From Scleroderma bovista (lineage: Eukaryota; Basidiomycota; Agaricomycetes; Boletales; Sclerodermataceae): DNA of 64,000 bases. The translations under genes were made by a program, and so were the position numbers. Shown one piece after another: positions 43,538 to 55,137 of the stretch. A model generated the notes under the pieces. That model worked only from the letters and a program-made list of their open reading frames with translations, ran no database searches and was not told the DNA's origin. Position 1 is the first letter of the stretch; each line of letters starts with the position of its first letter. The DNA is taken from positions 1-64,000 of the forward strand of contig JAYMGJ010000309.1 in NCBI GenBank assembly GCA_037178675.1, given 5' to 3'.

Positions 43538-44295
43538 TGGCAATAGACCACAGCATGGACCTTCAACGGCACAAGCTGTCGTTCCAGCGAAATGCCTGGA
43601 CATACCATAGTAATTCTTCATGATTGAATGGAATGTTGAGGAAACCTGTCGTTACAATGGCATCTGAGTCTTACTATCTCCTGAGCTTTCAGTTGCCTTA
43701 AAGGAGAACGTTTGCAGTACACGATAGGAAGGAATACCTGCTTCTTTTCCTGCCTCGCAAACTTCTGGTTGGCCACTGCGGCCTAGTACGAAGCACACTA
43801 CTTGAGTTGCGTGCATACTATGTACCTCAGGGGGAGAGGGCATGCAATAACACCTTGGAATTCTTGATGCCAACAAGTGATGATCGATTGGGGACTGAGC
43901 ACACTGAAGTGCTGACCATTGTCCACATGTAATATCTTTCTGCAATACAACATTCTGTCCGAGTGGTCAGGTTTCTAAGGCACTGACTTGAGACAAGGAC
44001 CACCATTCAGTTATGGAAGTGCATAGTATGCATTCCTACTTCATTATGTATGTACCAAGTCCCCGCCCCTTGCATGAAGAGTGTCTCTGCGGTGGATCTA
44101 CGAAGGCTCATAATATTGAATCACAGCACCGCATGAGCGCTTGAGCTCTGGTCGTTGCAAGGCTCAGAAAAAAATAGAGACAAACAAACTGCCATCATAA
44201 AGTACTAAGTTGCTGTAACTGAGGAAATTGGCCAGTGGCAGTGCTGGGGGGCTGCCAATCTGGGCTTCAGCATCCACATCGCTGACCTTGACAGC
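43538..44295. other. Intergenic region with a block similar to 62.1 kb
   Basis: No gene. About 44090-44150 (gatctacgaaggctca, then cagcaccgcatga) resembles 62108-62170 upstream of GH3 copy 7, which suggests shared ancestral 5' flank of copies 6 and 7. Confidence 0.45.
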
Positions 44296-44845
44296 TAGAG
44301 TTTAAAAGTCCAGTCCAGTCCGGTTTTTTTGCCTTTTTTGGAAGAGGACCAGACTGGACCGCTTTTGGAAGCCTGGGAATGGTTCATGGACCGCTTAAAG
44401 ACTGGTCCAAAGTGGTTGCAACCGGTTTTCAAAAAGACCGGTCCAAAACTGCTAAAAAAACCAGTCCAAACCACTAAAAAACCGGTTTTTTTGCATTTTA
44501 TTGATGTTTTTCACATCAAAGGTGTGTCAGATAGCATCTAAATACTATTTATAGACTGTAGTAATTATATACAAGTCATTATATATTTATTTGTGCCATA
44601 TTTCATCCAAAAAGATCAGTTTTACACCCCTTAAGACCCACTGCAGGCCAAAATTAGCCTGTAATATAGGGGTTTTTATACCATATATGTATTGCTTACA
44701 TAATGCGGTTGCAACCGGTTGCAACCAGTCTTTTTCATCATTCTCAAAAGTAGGCAACTGGCAACTGCAGTCCGGTTGCGACCAGTCCAGTCCAGTCCAG
44801 TTTCTGGTCTTTTTGCGGTCCTATGGACTGGACTTTTAAACTCTA
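44296..44845. mobile_element. hAT-like MITE (550 bp)
   Basis: Perfect 21-bp terminal inverted repeats beginning tagagtttaaaagtcc, flanked by the exact 8-bp duplication ttgacagc (44288-44295 and 44846-44853). An 8-bp duplication points to the hAT superfamily. The interior consists of ggtcca/ccggt and ggttgcaacc motifs and has no transposase frame. Confidence 0.85.
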
Positions 44846-44853
44846 TTGACAGC

Positions 44854-45184
44854 AGCATCATCGACCAATCTCAATGATCCTGAGCAGCGGGAATGGCACG
44901 GTGGGCGCGACGACGCACACTGAACTGAGGCTGACGTGGATGCCATGTCAGTGACGTTCTAACGTTTTTAGGTCAGGGCAAAACTTTATTATCTACAGGT
45001 CACTGCGCCTGCGCACATGCTGGTGCTGCAGCATCACTTAGCCATGCTGGTACTAGTACTAAACCCTCCCCTCCTGCGGTGCGAATGGCAAACACGAGGC
45101 CAGGGGAGAAGGGGAGAGGGGAAGCGTTCAGACGCCTTTGCGGACACCGACCCACCCCAAGGCCGCATCTACCATGGGAGGTGG
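44854..45184. other. Short intergenic stretch
   Basis: No gene or repeat recognised. It is GC-richer than its surroundings. Confidence 0.4.
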
Positions 45185-47526
45185 TGTGCGCCTAAGTGAG
45201 GGAAGAGGTCAGAACAACCAACAACCAACACCAAATGACAGCAATATGTGAGTGGTGGTCTTCCTTTGCGTTTCTGGTATTTAATCTCCTCAGGGGGATG
45301 TGCTGCACGCCTTCAGGCAGGATGCAGGAGGGAAGGGAAGGGCTTCTAATGGGGATGCGATGCGACTGGGGATGGTATTGACTCCTCTTCAGCCTACCAC
45401 AGTGGTTAGGAAGAGTCCTGGGATAGAAGAGCGATGATAGATTGGCAACAGGGGTGTAACAGCAGTGATGGAGCAACAGGGAAGCAAGGGGATAGTTCCT
45501 GCTTCAAGAATACGATTGACAGTGATGGGATGGAGTGGACAGAGATGCTAGACTGCGCTTCAGCCTAGAGAAATGATCAGATACAAGATATATCTGATAA
45601 ACAGCAATATAGGAGCTTTAGGCCAGCACTGAGTGACCTACAAGTCCAAAGACAAAGAGGGAGCTTATAGACAGTGAGGGAGAGTGAATGTGGTCGCTTT
45701 ATTGAGGGGGAAGCAGACACTTCCTTGCAGCCTTTGGCTGCTGGTTTATATACAGGAGGGGCTGTGGCCCTGTAAGCACAAATGACTAAGTGCTTGGTAA
45801 GAGATTGGTAAGAAATTGGTAAGCGATTGATAAGCAGTGTAATCAGGCTGAGTCATCAATGGGGAGAGCCTGAACAAGCTGCTGAGCCAAGGGAAAGAGC
45901 AAAAACATAGGTAAAAAGGGGTGTATAACCAAGAATATGGAAAAATCATTGCATGGGGCCCAAAAGAGAGGGGGGGAAAGCATGGGATGAGTAGATCAAA
46001 GCTAAATGAGCATATGCGATGACATAATGCATATGAATCATAGGGGCATGAGTCATGAATTGATAAGCAGCATGATAAGCATGATTTGAAGGATGATTGG
46101 TAAGTGATTGGTAAGGGGAGTAATGGGGATTAGTAATGCCAAGAGGGGATGAATAATGCGCAGCAGAGTGAGTCAGAGTGAGCCAGAGTGACTCTGTGTG
46201 ACTCAGACAGAAGGGAAGCACAACCTGTGATTGATTGAACTTTAGATCTGGAGATGAGCTTCTGAAGCAGTGCCACTGATGGGAGTGGCTGGGGGATAAT
46301 AAAAGAATTGATCCGACCAGAAGAGCAGTGTCAGGGGGCCTGGAATGACAAGTAGAGTCACAGCTGGTCACAGAGTGTCACAAATCCCTTGGATTGAGCT
46401 TCTGTAGAGCAAAAACACGAAATTTGGTGCTCCCGAAGTGCAGTCTTCCCTTGAGCAGTAAGGGGAAGGTTCTGTACTCTATTAGGGCTCCTAAGAAGGG
46501 TTCTAGAGCACTGTTTCATTTGTGTTTGTTGCGGGATAGCAGGGAAGTGAAACGTGAATAGTGGATTTGACGTGTCCAGGGAAGCGAGAGGAATGATAGA
46601 GGGAGATGGATGTGACAGGACTCTGGGATGAAAGGACCATATGCAGAGGACTCAGGAGACACAGAGACAACCAGGTATGAATTTTCAAGTCTAACGATAG
46701 ACTTGAGACGACCAAAGTATGTGCGCGACGCAGGACTGACGAGGAGAACGCGCTGACCAAGAATGAGAGGGACTGGGGGAGCAGGCTGGGAAGATATGTA
46801 CCAGACAGTACACAGGAGCTCAGGGAGAGGCTGTCCCAAGAGCAGGACATAGTTGAGGTCTGCTGCAATAGTGGAGAAACGTTCCAGAGAAAATGCGGAC
46901 TCCATAGTGAGTGATGAAGTGGGTGTCTGGATTGTGGGTGGAATATCTCCGTGGGAAATAAACAGATTTACGTCGGAACTTGACAGGCAGATAGACCACG
47001 GTCTAGGCTCCATGATGGTATAGTCACATGATTGATAGCTTCAAAAATGGCGGAGCTATTCAAAATATTGGAATGCCAGCACTGGGCGCCTAAATTTGAC
47101 ATTTGGGCGCTAAAAATGATTCTTCCTTTTCTCCTTCGTTTCTCTATCATTTCTTCTGCTTCTTTGGTTGTTCTGGTATGGGAGTTGGACTGCAGTAGGT
47201 TGCATTCCTCTCTCATACTGAAATCATCATCAATCCTCTGATTCTTCTGCTTCTTGGCGGTTCTTGTGTGATAGATGACTGTCAGCGTTGGCATTCATCT
47301 CTCGCATCAGGATAGTCATTCTCGTGCGATAGATGGCTATGACAAGCTTGTATTCATTCTTCGCATAAGGATAGTCTTGACTTTGCGTGATATGGATAGC
47401 AAGGGCTGTCTGTATCCCTCAAGTCGGGACAATCTTTCAACAGATCTTGCGTGTGCGTTCTTCGCATTAGTTTCATCGGCTAACTTTCTCCATGTCCACA
47501 GTACCAAACACGTTTGGTGCGTGACA
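45185..47526. mobile_element. LTR-like repeat, copy 2 (2.3 kb)
   Basis: Same orientation as copy 1 and almost identical, apart from scattered single-base changes and an extra segment near 45540-45610 (cagagatgctagactgcgct and onwards). It starts TGTGCGCC and ends GTGACA. The high identity with copy 1 indicates recent spread. Confidence 0.7.
46516..47013 (-). CDS. Conserved 165-codon frame of the LTR-like repeat, copy 2
   Basis: Equivalent to 26666-27163 with a handful of amino acid changes and no frame break. Unknown product. Confidence 0.3.
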   Translation of the reverse strand: MEPRPWSICLSSSDVNLFISHGDIPPTIQTPTSSLTMESAFSLERFSTIAADLNYVLLLGQPLPELLCTVWYISSQPAPPVPLILGQRVLLVSPASRTYFGRLKSIVRLENSYLVVSVSPESSAYGPFIPESCHIHLPLSFLSLPWTRQIHYSRFTSLLSRNKHK

Positions 47527-47625
47527 GCGGTGGCGTGCCAGTTGCTCATGCTTCATGTCTTTGGCCTGCGCAGCAGTGCTCTGCTAAAGGCCACGTCAAC
47601 GTGGCTGTAATTAGTGTAAGTTTAT

Positions 47626-47666
47626 TACTACTACTACTACTACTACTACTACTTGTTACTACTACT
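47626..47666. repeat. (ACT)n microsatellite
   Basis: About nine uninterrupted act/tac triplets, then an imperfect continuation. It follows the sequence gtaattagtgtaagttta and may be the tail of an old retroposon. Confidence 0.7.
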
Positions 47667-48699
47667 CGCCATTAGTCTCCATTTTACTGCCTGTACGGCA
47701 TCATCAGTGCAAGGATTCTTACTCTAGAGTCATAGCCTTATAGTCGGTGGGGGACTGTCACTGGACAGTTCAGCGGTAGGTATCTACTCACATAGAGGGC
47801 ATTTCTTATTCCTTAGGTCTTAATGCTTAATGCTCGGGCTCACGAGCATGGCCGTGGACATGGCTAAATCCCCACTAAAAGGAATACTACCATGTGTGCC
47901 TGTCACCGACCCTACACTTACCGTAACAACTAATGCCAATGCCATGCCGCCTCCACCTCCTTTGACTTTGTCCCGCCCACCAGTTTACAAATTTTCTGCC
48001 TTGGCTCTGCAAAGCCAGTCGGTGTGGTTGCCAATGTGTGTGCCAATTTCTCGCTGCAAAGCAACTTTGCACTGACTTTGCAGGTTTTCCGGCACTTTGC
48101 AGCCTCAGACCCTCCAAGCCTGGATCAGGGCATGACATCATGGCTAACCATGTACCCACATGCTTGCCAGCAGTGTGGCCTCATGTTCGCACTCCCTCCA
48201 TCATCATCTTCATCGTCCTTGTCCTTGTCCAACAGCTGCCCAGCGATCTTGCTGCTGTGCGCAACAATCTCCCAATGCACCAGTGAGTTCTCGCCCATCA
48301 CGGCATCCCCCTGACTGACATTGCAGGCAGTGTTGTCTCATTTGCACCTCCTCTGCACCCTCCTCCCTTTCAGTGGCCTTTGCTGCCCTGATTTACCTCC
48401 AACAACTCATGGCACGCTTCTGGACTGCACGGGGACCGTCTTCAGCAGGGACCACCATCTGATCTCAATACTCCACTGCCCACGCCCTTCACCGCACCAA
48501 GCTACACCCTTCAGCAACCCCGTGCCGTGGCCCACATGCCTCTCCAACAACTCAAGATGTGCTTCCTGGACTGCATCGTGTTTGGAAACCATCAGTAAGC
48601 AGCCGCAGACCAATATACCTTTCTCCACTGAACTCACACCTCCCATCACATAGGGCTATCTCCAGGGACCCAGCCATATACCCCCGGGCCCAATGTTGA
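47667..48699. other. Stretch without a supported gene
   Basis: Pro/Ser-rich open frames on both strands reflect composition. No domain was recognised before the CLF1-like sequence starts near 48700. Confidence 0.4.
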
Positions 48700-50160
48700 T
48701 CCACGTTCCGTGCCACTATGGTTGAGTTATACGGAAATGGAGCTCAAGAATCGTAATGTCCAACATGCTCGTAACCTGTTCGACCGTGCTGTTACTCTCC
48801 TTCCTTGCATGGACCAACTTTGATATAAGTTGCTTCTATCTTGAGGAACTCCTTCAAAATGTCCCTGGCGCCCACCAGGTCTTTGAACGTTGGATGCAAT
48901 GGGAACCAGACAACAAAGCATGGCAGGCTTACACCAAGATGGAGGAGTGCTATACCGAGCTGGACAGAGCCAGCATAATATATGAATGCTGGATAGCCGT
49001 ACGTCCAGAACCAAGAGTCTGGGTAAAATGGGCCAAATTTGAGGAGGAACGGGGCAAGTATGACAAGGCATGCGAGGTGTTCCAGACCGCACTGCAATTC
49101 TTTGGTGATGAGGAAGAGCAAATCAAGAAAGCGCAGGCTGTCTTTAATGCATTTGCCAAGATGGAGGTTCACTTAAAAGAGTACAATTGTGCTCATGTGA
49201 TTTACAAGGCATGTTCTTGATCTTGTGTTTTCATATATCTTATATTTGCCCAAGTTTGCTCTTGATCACCTTCCTTGGTTCAAGATCAAGCAACCTTTAT
49301 GCTGCATATACCAGATTTGAAAAGCAGCATGGTGCTCAATTGATTCTCGAGAGCACTGTACTAGGGAAACAATGTATACAGTACGAGGATGAAGTGGCCC
49401 ACGATGGACACAATTATGATGCACAGTTTGATTACGCACAGCTGGAGGAAGGTGCATTGCAAACTCTCCATGAGGAGGGTAGTACAGAGGACGAAGAAAA
49501 TTCCGCAATAGAATGTGTGGGGGATATATATGAATGAGCCGTGGCACATGTTCCTCCAGGACAAGAAAAGTGTCATTGGTGACGGTACATTTTCCTCTGG
49601 CTTGATTATGCCCTGTTTGAGGAAATCAAGACCAAGGCAAGTGTTTACTCTCTACGATGCTAAAGCAGACCATTTAATCTCGTTTCAGGACTATGAACAC
49701 GCCTGTCAGGTCTATTGTACTGCTCTCAACCTTGTTCCCCACAAACAATTCACTTTTGCGAAACTTTGGATTATGGCTGCTCAGTTTGAGATATGAAGAT
49801 TAGATCTTGCCGCTGTGCGGAAGATTCTGGGAACTGCGATTGGGGTGTGCCGGAAGGAAGCGCTATTCAAGGGTTACATCCAGGTGGAAATGGATGTACG
49901 TCCTTGGACTATCTACCATTTTTGATCTAATACTTGCTCAACTACGCGAATTCAATCATGTACAAACACTATACGAAAAATACATCGAAGTACAGTAAAA
50001 TTTGTTGTTTTCAACTGTGCATCATGCAAACCACTGCATTCCAGTATGACCCGACAAACTCCACTGGGTGGATCAAGTATGCTGAACTCGAAACTGCCCT
50101 TGAGGACTTTTCACGAGCAGAGGCCATATTTGAACTTGGGGTGTCCCAGTCTGCACTCAC

Positions 50161-52200
50161 TGTGAGTCAAAGTGTGGATTTGGGTCGGAGTAATAACCCA
50201 AACACAACACCAACAAAGGACTACGAAAATGTGCAAGTGGTGGTTTACCTCCACGGTGTCCAGAGAGGATGTGCTGAGGAGGGGGGAAGGGGATCTACAC
50301 CAACAGGGTGATGCAGACAATGATGCAGGATACTCCTGGGGTACAGGAGCAATAGATGACGAAGGGGATAGGGGTCTGGACTCTTCCTAAAGCCTAGGAA
50401 GTGTCAAAGTGGGGATTGGGTTGACTGGGACTGAAACAGCAATACTACACCTAGAGGTTGGTGCAGCAAAGGGGCAAGGGGGCTCCTGACATCCAGAAGC
50501 AATGGGATATGAAGGATAGACAGGCTAGACTCCACTTGAGCCTAGAGAAATACTTGGACTTGAATAGATTGAATAAAACTTGAATATCAGAGTCTTTAGA
50601 CCTTCACTGAAGCCTACAAGACTCAAAGAGCTGAGGGGATACTGACTGAGAGAGTCTGAGAGAGGGATAATTTCGTGCAATTGGGTCTTTTTTCACTGGG
50701 CTGAGCCCAGGGGTTTAAATACATGGGGGGGCACAGCATTAAAGTACAAAAAGAGAAGGGAGTAAGCAGAATTTGTCAAGGATTGGTAAGGGATTGGTAA
50801 GAGCTTTGTAAGGGGTTTGTAAGCGATCAGTAAGCAAGGGATAAGCAGGAATGAGTAAGCATAGGAAGCATGAATAAGCTGCTGAGTAAAGGAATGAGTA
50901 AGCTGCATGACAAGATTGATTGGTAAGGGAGTGAGTCATCAGCTGAGTAATATACCAAAAATGCGAAAGGGATAGAGTAATACTGATGACAAGAGAGCAT
51001 CAGTAAGCAAGGGATGAGTCACTGCACAGCAGAAGGAGTCATTGATGCACAGCCTAAGAAGTTTGATGGGGGGGCTGTGTACCATCAGGAATTTGATGGG
51101 ACAACAATGGGGAAGATCTGAGATTAATAGGGGGATTGATCCGAGACAAAACAGCCACAAGAAGGGTACCAGGGGTCCAGAGGTCTTTTGGGGGGTCAGC
51201 ATACACTAAGGTATAGTGCATGTGTTCTAGTGCTGCTGAAGCGCAACCATGGGCTCCCTTGACAAGCTCTCTTCTGGGAAAGAACGAGAGAGGGTTCTTC
51301 TTCCTAATAGCACTATAAAGTGGGGGAATAACTGTCATGGTGCTGGGGGACGTCATCTGAAAGTAGGGAAGCGGATAGAGTATTGAATTCAACACATCCA
51401 GGGAAGTGAGACAAATGACAGAGGAAGATGAACATGGCAAGTATCTGGGAGGAAGGGACCATAGGCTGAGGGCTCAGGGGACACAGAGACGAACAGAGAA
51501 GACTTTTCAAGCTTGACAATAGACCTAAGATGACCAAAGTACGTCCTTGACGCAGGACTGATGAGGAGAACACGCTGACCGAGAACGAGAGGGACTGAGG
51601 GAGCAGGCTGGGAAGATATGTGCCAGGCAGTGCATGGGAACTCTGGGAGAGGCTGTCCTAAGAGCAGGACATTGTGGAGATCTGCAGCAATAGTAGAGAA
51701 ATGATCCAGAGAAAATACAGACTCCATAGTGAGCAATGAAGTGAATGTCTGGATTGTGGGGGGAATATCTCCATGGGAAATGAACAGATTTGTGTCGGAA
51801 CTTGACAGGCAGATAGACCACATTCTAGGCTCTCTGACGGTATAGTCATGTGCCTGATAGCTTCAGAAATGATGGAGCTATTCAAAATATCGGAATGCTG
51901 GCACTGGGCGCCTAAAAATGACATTTGGGTGCTAAAAATCATTTCTTCTCTTTCTCCTTTGTTTCTCCATCAATTCTTCAGCTTCTTTGACCGTTCTGGT
52001 ATGGGAGTTGGACTGCAGATGTGTGCATTCCTTTCTCATACCACAATTGACATTGTTCCTTCAGTTTCTTCTGCTTCTTGGCAGTTCTCATGCGATAGAT
52101 GACTATGATGAGGGTCCGTCGTGCTTATCCTTCGCATAAGGATCATTCGATATAGGCATTATCTTCCATGTTCACTGTACCAAACCTGTTTGGTGTGACA
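50161..52200. mobile_element. LTR-like repeat, copy 3 (2.0 kb, diverged) inside the CLF1 pseudogene
   Basis: Starts TGTGAGTC, ends TTTGGTGTGACA. Colinear with copies 1 and 2 but clearly diverged and shorter. The flanks tcac (50157-50160) and tcgc (52201-52204) could be a 4-bp target duplication differing by one transition. Confidence 0.7.
51389..51823 (-). CDS. Conserved frame of the LTR-like repeat, copy 3
   Basis: Begins MWSICLSSSDTNLFISHGD and stays colinear with the 165-codon frame of copies 1 and 2 for about 144 codons, despite divergence of the surrounding DNA. Unknown product. Confidence 0.3.
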   Translation of the reverse strand: MWSICLSSSDTNLFISHGDIPPTIQTFTSLLTMESVFSLDHFSTIAADLHNVLLLGQPLPEFPCTAWHISSQPAPSVPLVLGQRVLLISPASRTYFGHLRSIVKLEKSSLFVSVSPEPSAYGPFLPDTCHVHLPLSFVSLPWMC

Positions 52201-52650
52201 TCGCGATGCCCGAGTTGCTATGGAAGGCATATATTGACTTTAAGGTGGATGAGCAAGGTGACCGTGAGAAAGCACGTTCGATATATGAACACCTTATTGG
52301 CCTCAGTGGCCACCACAAAGTATGGATCTTGTACGCTGAATTTGAGGCTCATCTACTCCTCTGCCGCGTGCATTGCGAGAGGAAGAGGAGGATGAAGAAG
52401 ACGGCGAGAAGAAGATGGTGCCTGGGAACCCAGAGCTGGCGCGACAGGTCTTCGAGCGGGGTTACAAGGACCTCAGGAACAAAGAGCTCAAAGCTGAGGT
52501 ACGTCTTGATGTTGAAACTCAGTGACATTACACTGACACTGACCATGTTCAGCGTGTTGCATTACTGGAGGCATGGAAGGCATTCGAACAAGCTAATGGC
52601 ATGGAAACGGACATGGCAAAGGTACAGGGCATGGTGCCTATAGTTGGGAG

Positions 52651-53111
52651 GAAACGGCCTTGGTGTGTATCATATCATGCCTGACTCGTTCTTATAGGTT
52701 CTTGACCCCCAATTCTCCCTTTGTCACGGAAGCGGGCCTTGTTATTGCGAAGGAGCTGACAGTCGATACACATGCAAGTTATCACAGGAATATATGAAGC
52801 ACATGGTGGAATTCACGTTGGAGAAACCTCACACCCACCTGAAATGTATTTTAAACAGCATAGGGAATGCGACAGTGAGGATCAGCATCAGCGTGTATCA
52901 TATTATGCCTGACTCATTCCTAGTATAGGTTCTTGACCACCAAAGTTCGGAAGGCATTTGATTCATCCATACCGGAGGATTCAATGCAGCTCGTACCATG
53001 TGGCTGTGGGGCATCTTTGTCAGCTGAGCAGCGCCTGTGTCAGCAACATCACTCTGCATCCCCCCTCTCTGCTTTCCTCAGTAGGATTGTCTACGTGACA
53101 TACATTATAGA
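52651..53111. other. Inter-gene stretch with a direct repeat
   Basis: A segment of about 45 bases (gtgtatcatat.atgcctgact ... ataggttcttgacc) occurs at about 52661-52708 and again at 52890-52938. No gene recognised. Confidence 0.45.
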
Positions 53112-54921
53112 ATGGGAATTGATGGACTATGGAGTGTGCACATTTTTTTTCACTTCCCCCCTGATTCCTGTGGCTAAAGATTCTACATGATAGGTTCTCG
53201 CACCAGCAGCAAAGTCGTGCATGCTCGGCGAGTTTGCTGTCAATGAAGGTTTTTGCAGGCCTCTTTGGGAGTTTGGTGCTCCTCGGATTCTCATAGCAGG
53301 CTTTAATGGGAGGTATGTTTTTTTTTTTTGTGGTGTGCATGTGAATCATAGTTCCCTTAGCTCATGGATTCACGAGATGTCCAGTGGGTTTGCCCAACGT
53401 CACGCTGGCTCCCGAAAGTCACTCGAAGCGCGCTTGCTTTTCTCCTGCCTCATTGCACTGTCCAAGATGGTTGTTAGCGCTCACTTCGTTTTCGACGGGC
53501 CCAACCAGCCCAAGCCCAAGCCAGGACGGGAGGTGAAGGCAGCCCCCCTGCTTTTGGTGCAGCGCTTCCAAGATATGCTTACCGCCTTTGGCTTCAGCTG
53601 GCATGTGGTAGGTCACACCTTCATAGTTTTCTGTTCCCCCTCATGACAGTGTGTCACAGGTGCCAGGTTCTGCAGATGCAGAGCTTGCCCAACTGAATTT
53701 ACAAGGACTTGTTGATGTCATGGTCATGGATGGTGAGCATGCGCTTCTGTTTGGTGCTGTCAGTGTGCTTCGACGGTAAGGATGTTGTAATTCAAACGGT
53801 TGTGGATCTTTCACAAGTAAAACCAGTCTGCCATGGGCAGGTACATTTGAAGACATGCAGATTTATACGTCAGATGCCATTGAGCATGGCATCCACCTCG
53901 CACAGGGCGGACTTGTTCTTGTGGCATTGATGTGTGGTGGTGATTACAATGTGGGTGTATCTATTCTGGTGAAATGATCTGTTACTGATGAATTTACATG
54001 CAGATCAGAATTCCTGGATGCGATGTAGATGTTGCCCGCCAACTGGCCTGCTACAGGTTTGGTGACAGCCTCCTGCAGACTGCCTTCACGCTGCCTTTCC
54101 TGCAGTTCATGGAGTATGTAGCAAATTGGCACTGCGACCTTTGTGATGCACTGTCCACCGATCCTCGTGGATATCTACAGCAGCTCCATCATGGCCTCGC
54201 CCAAGTCATACAGTCAGAACTTCTGCAATTCCCTGACCTCCCTGCTGTAGCACTGTATGCCAGTCCGCTCACATCATGGTTGAATGGTCATGTTCCCTCA
54301 GACGAGGACATTGCTGTTGTGGCTTGCCAACCAGACCTCCCAGCCATTTCCACTATATGTTCACAGCATTTTGGTTTGTCAGGTGATGGACTCATTCAGA
54401 AGCTGAATGATTCCTGCACTGGTGTGGTCACACGTGCGTTGTTGCAGGTGAGCATTGCTGTATGCCCACAATCATTTCTCTCCAGTGCTCACCAAAAATC
54501 ATGGGTCGAGTCAGCTTCCTGGCGAAGTCAATAGCACACTGGATGGCATGCAGGTTGTTAGTTTCCATGAACCGTCACGAACTACTCATTCGGTTGCTTC
54601 ATACAAGGTTTCTGTTCCAATGCGGCTCCTCGTCCCCACTCTGGGCTCCACACCTGCCAGCAATTCAACCTTGTTTGGATTCGCCAGCAGGAAGTCCTGC
54701 ACACTGAAAATCCCAGCACTTGTGCTCGAGTATGTGAAGCCCAACCTACTGCAGGGACAAGCCCTGTCACGGCTGACCACTGGGATGTCCAGCATTGATA
54801 TGGAGCATGGGGGTAGGCTGGGCAGTGCATCCCAGCCAGTGATTGATTTGACCGTCGGTACAGCTCGTGATGAGCGCAGTGGTGTCGTCGAAGAGGTGAT
54901 TGAGCTGATGGAGGAGGACTA
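53112..54921 (+). pseudogene. XPG/Rad2-family (FEN1/GEN1-like) nuclease, inactivated
   Basis: Exons resolved: 53112-53135 (MGIDGLWS), 53194-53312, 53352-53607, 53660-53798, 53841-53950, 54004-54447, then an unresolved last exon to about 54921. Blocks: VLAPAAKSCMLGEFAVNEGF, AHFVFDGPNQPKPKPGREVK, LVQRFQDMLTAFGFSWHV, VPGSADAELAQLNLQGLVDV, then DMQIYTSDAIEHGIHLAQGG and ALMCGGDYN. IPGCDVDVARQLACYRFGDS follows. The XPG N- and I-domains are therefore both present. A TAA (53774-53776) interrupts exon 4. Catalytic positions are altered: GVDAS of the family reads GFNGS, PGEAEAE reads PGSADAE, and the D-x-D of the I-domain reads DGEH. Such nucleases cut flap or Holliday structures; this copy cannot. Confidence 0.8.
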
Positions 54922-55137
54922 AACACTCTAAACTAAATTATGATGAGACTCGGTGTAACATGGTAGTTTCCTGAGTGCAATGACTCGTTCTCGAACACTG
55001 CATTTTTTGATATTGCGTGGTAGTTACATGGGGGGAGATACAAGGTACTCTCGAAATATTTGCAATTGAGTGGTTTTGCAACACCCGACATCATCTTGTC
55101 CTTCCGAATCAACAGTTGGCTGGTCAAAACCACTGTT

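Larger units (their letters stand above)
48700..52650 (+). pseudogene. Crooked-neck/CLF1-like splicing factor fragment, decayed and interrupted by a repeat
   Basis: HAT-repeat protein sequence of the pre-mRNA splicing factor CLF1/Crn is spread over three frames: [75 protein letters not shown] and KYAELETALEDFSRAEAIFE. After the insertion come MPELLWKAYIDFKVDEQGDR and GLSGHHKVWILYAEFE. The first roughly 100 residues of the family are absent. Frame breaks and stops are frequent: after DQL a Trp codon reads TGA (around 48823-48825). LTR-like copy 3 (50161-52200) sits exactly between SQSAL and MPELLWK. A functional CLF1 must exist elsewhere, since the gene is essential in fungi. This is a duplicated, dead fragment. 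Confidence 0.85.

Noticed and set aside
47590..47640. Helitron-like 3' end (ccacgtcaacgtgg hairpin followed by attagt)
   Set aside because: The required CTRR end is absent, no RepHel gene is near, and the spacing is not convincing.
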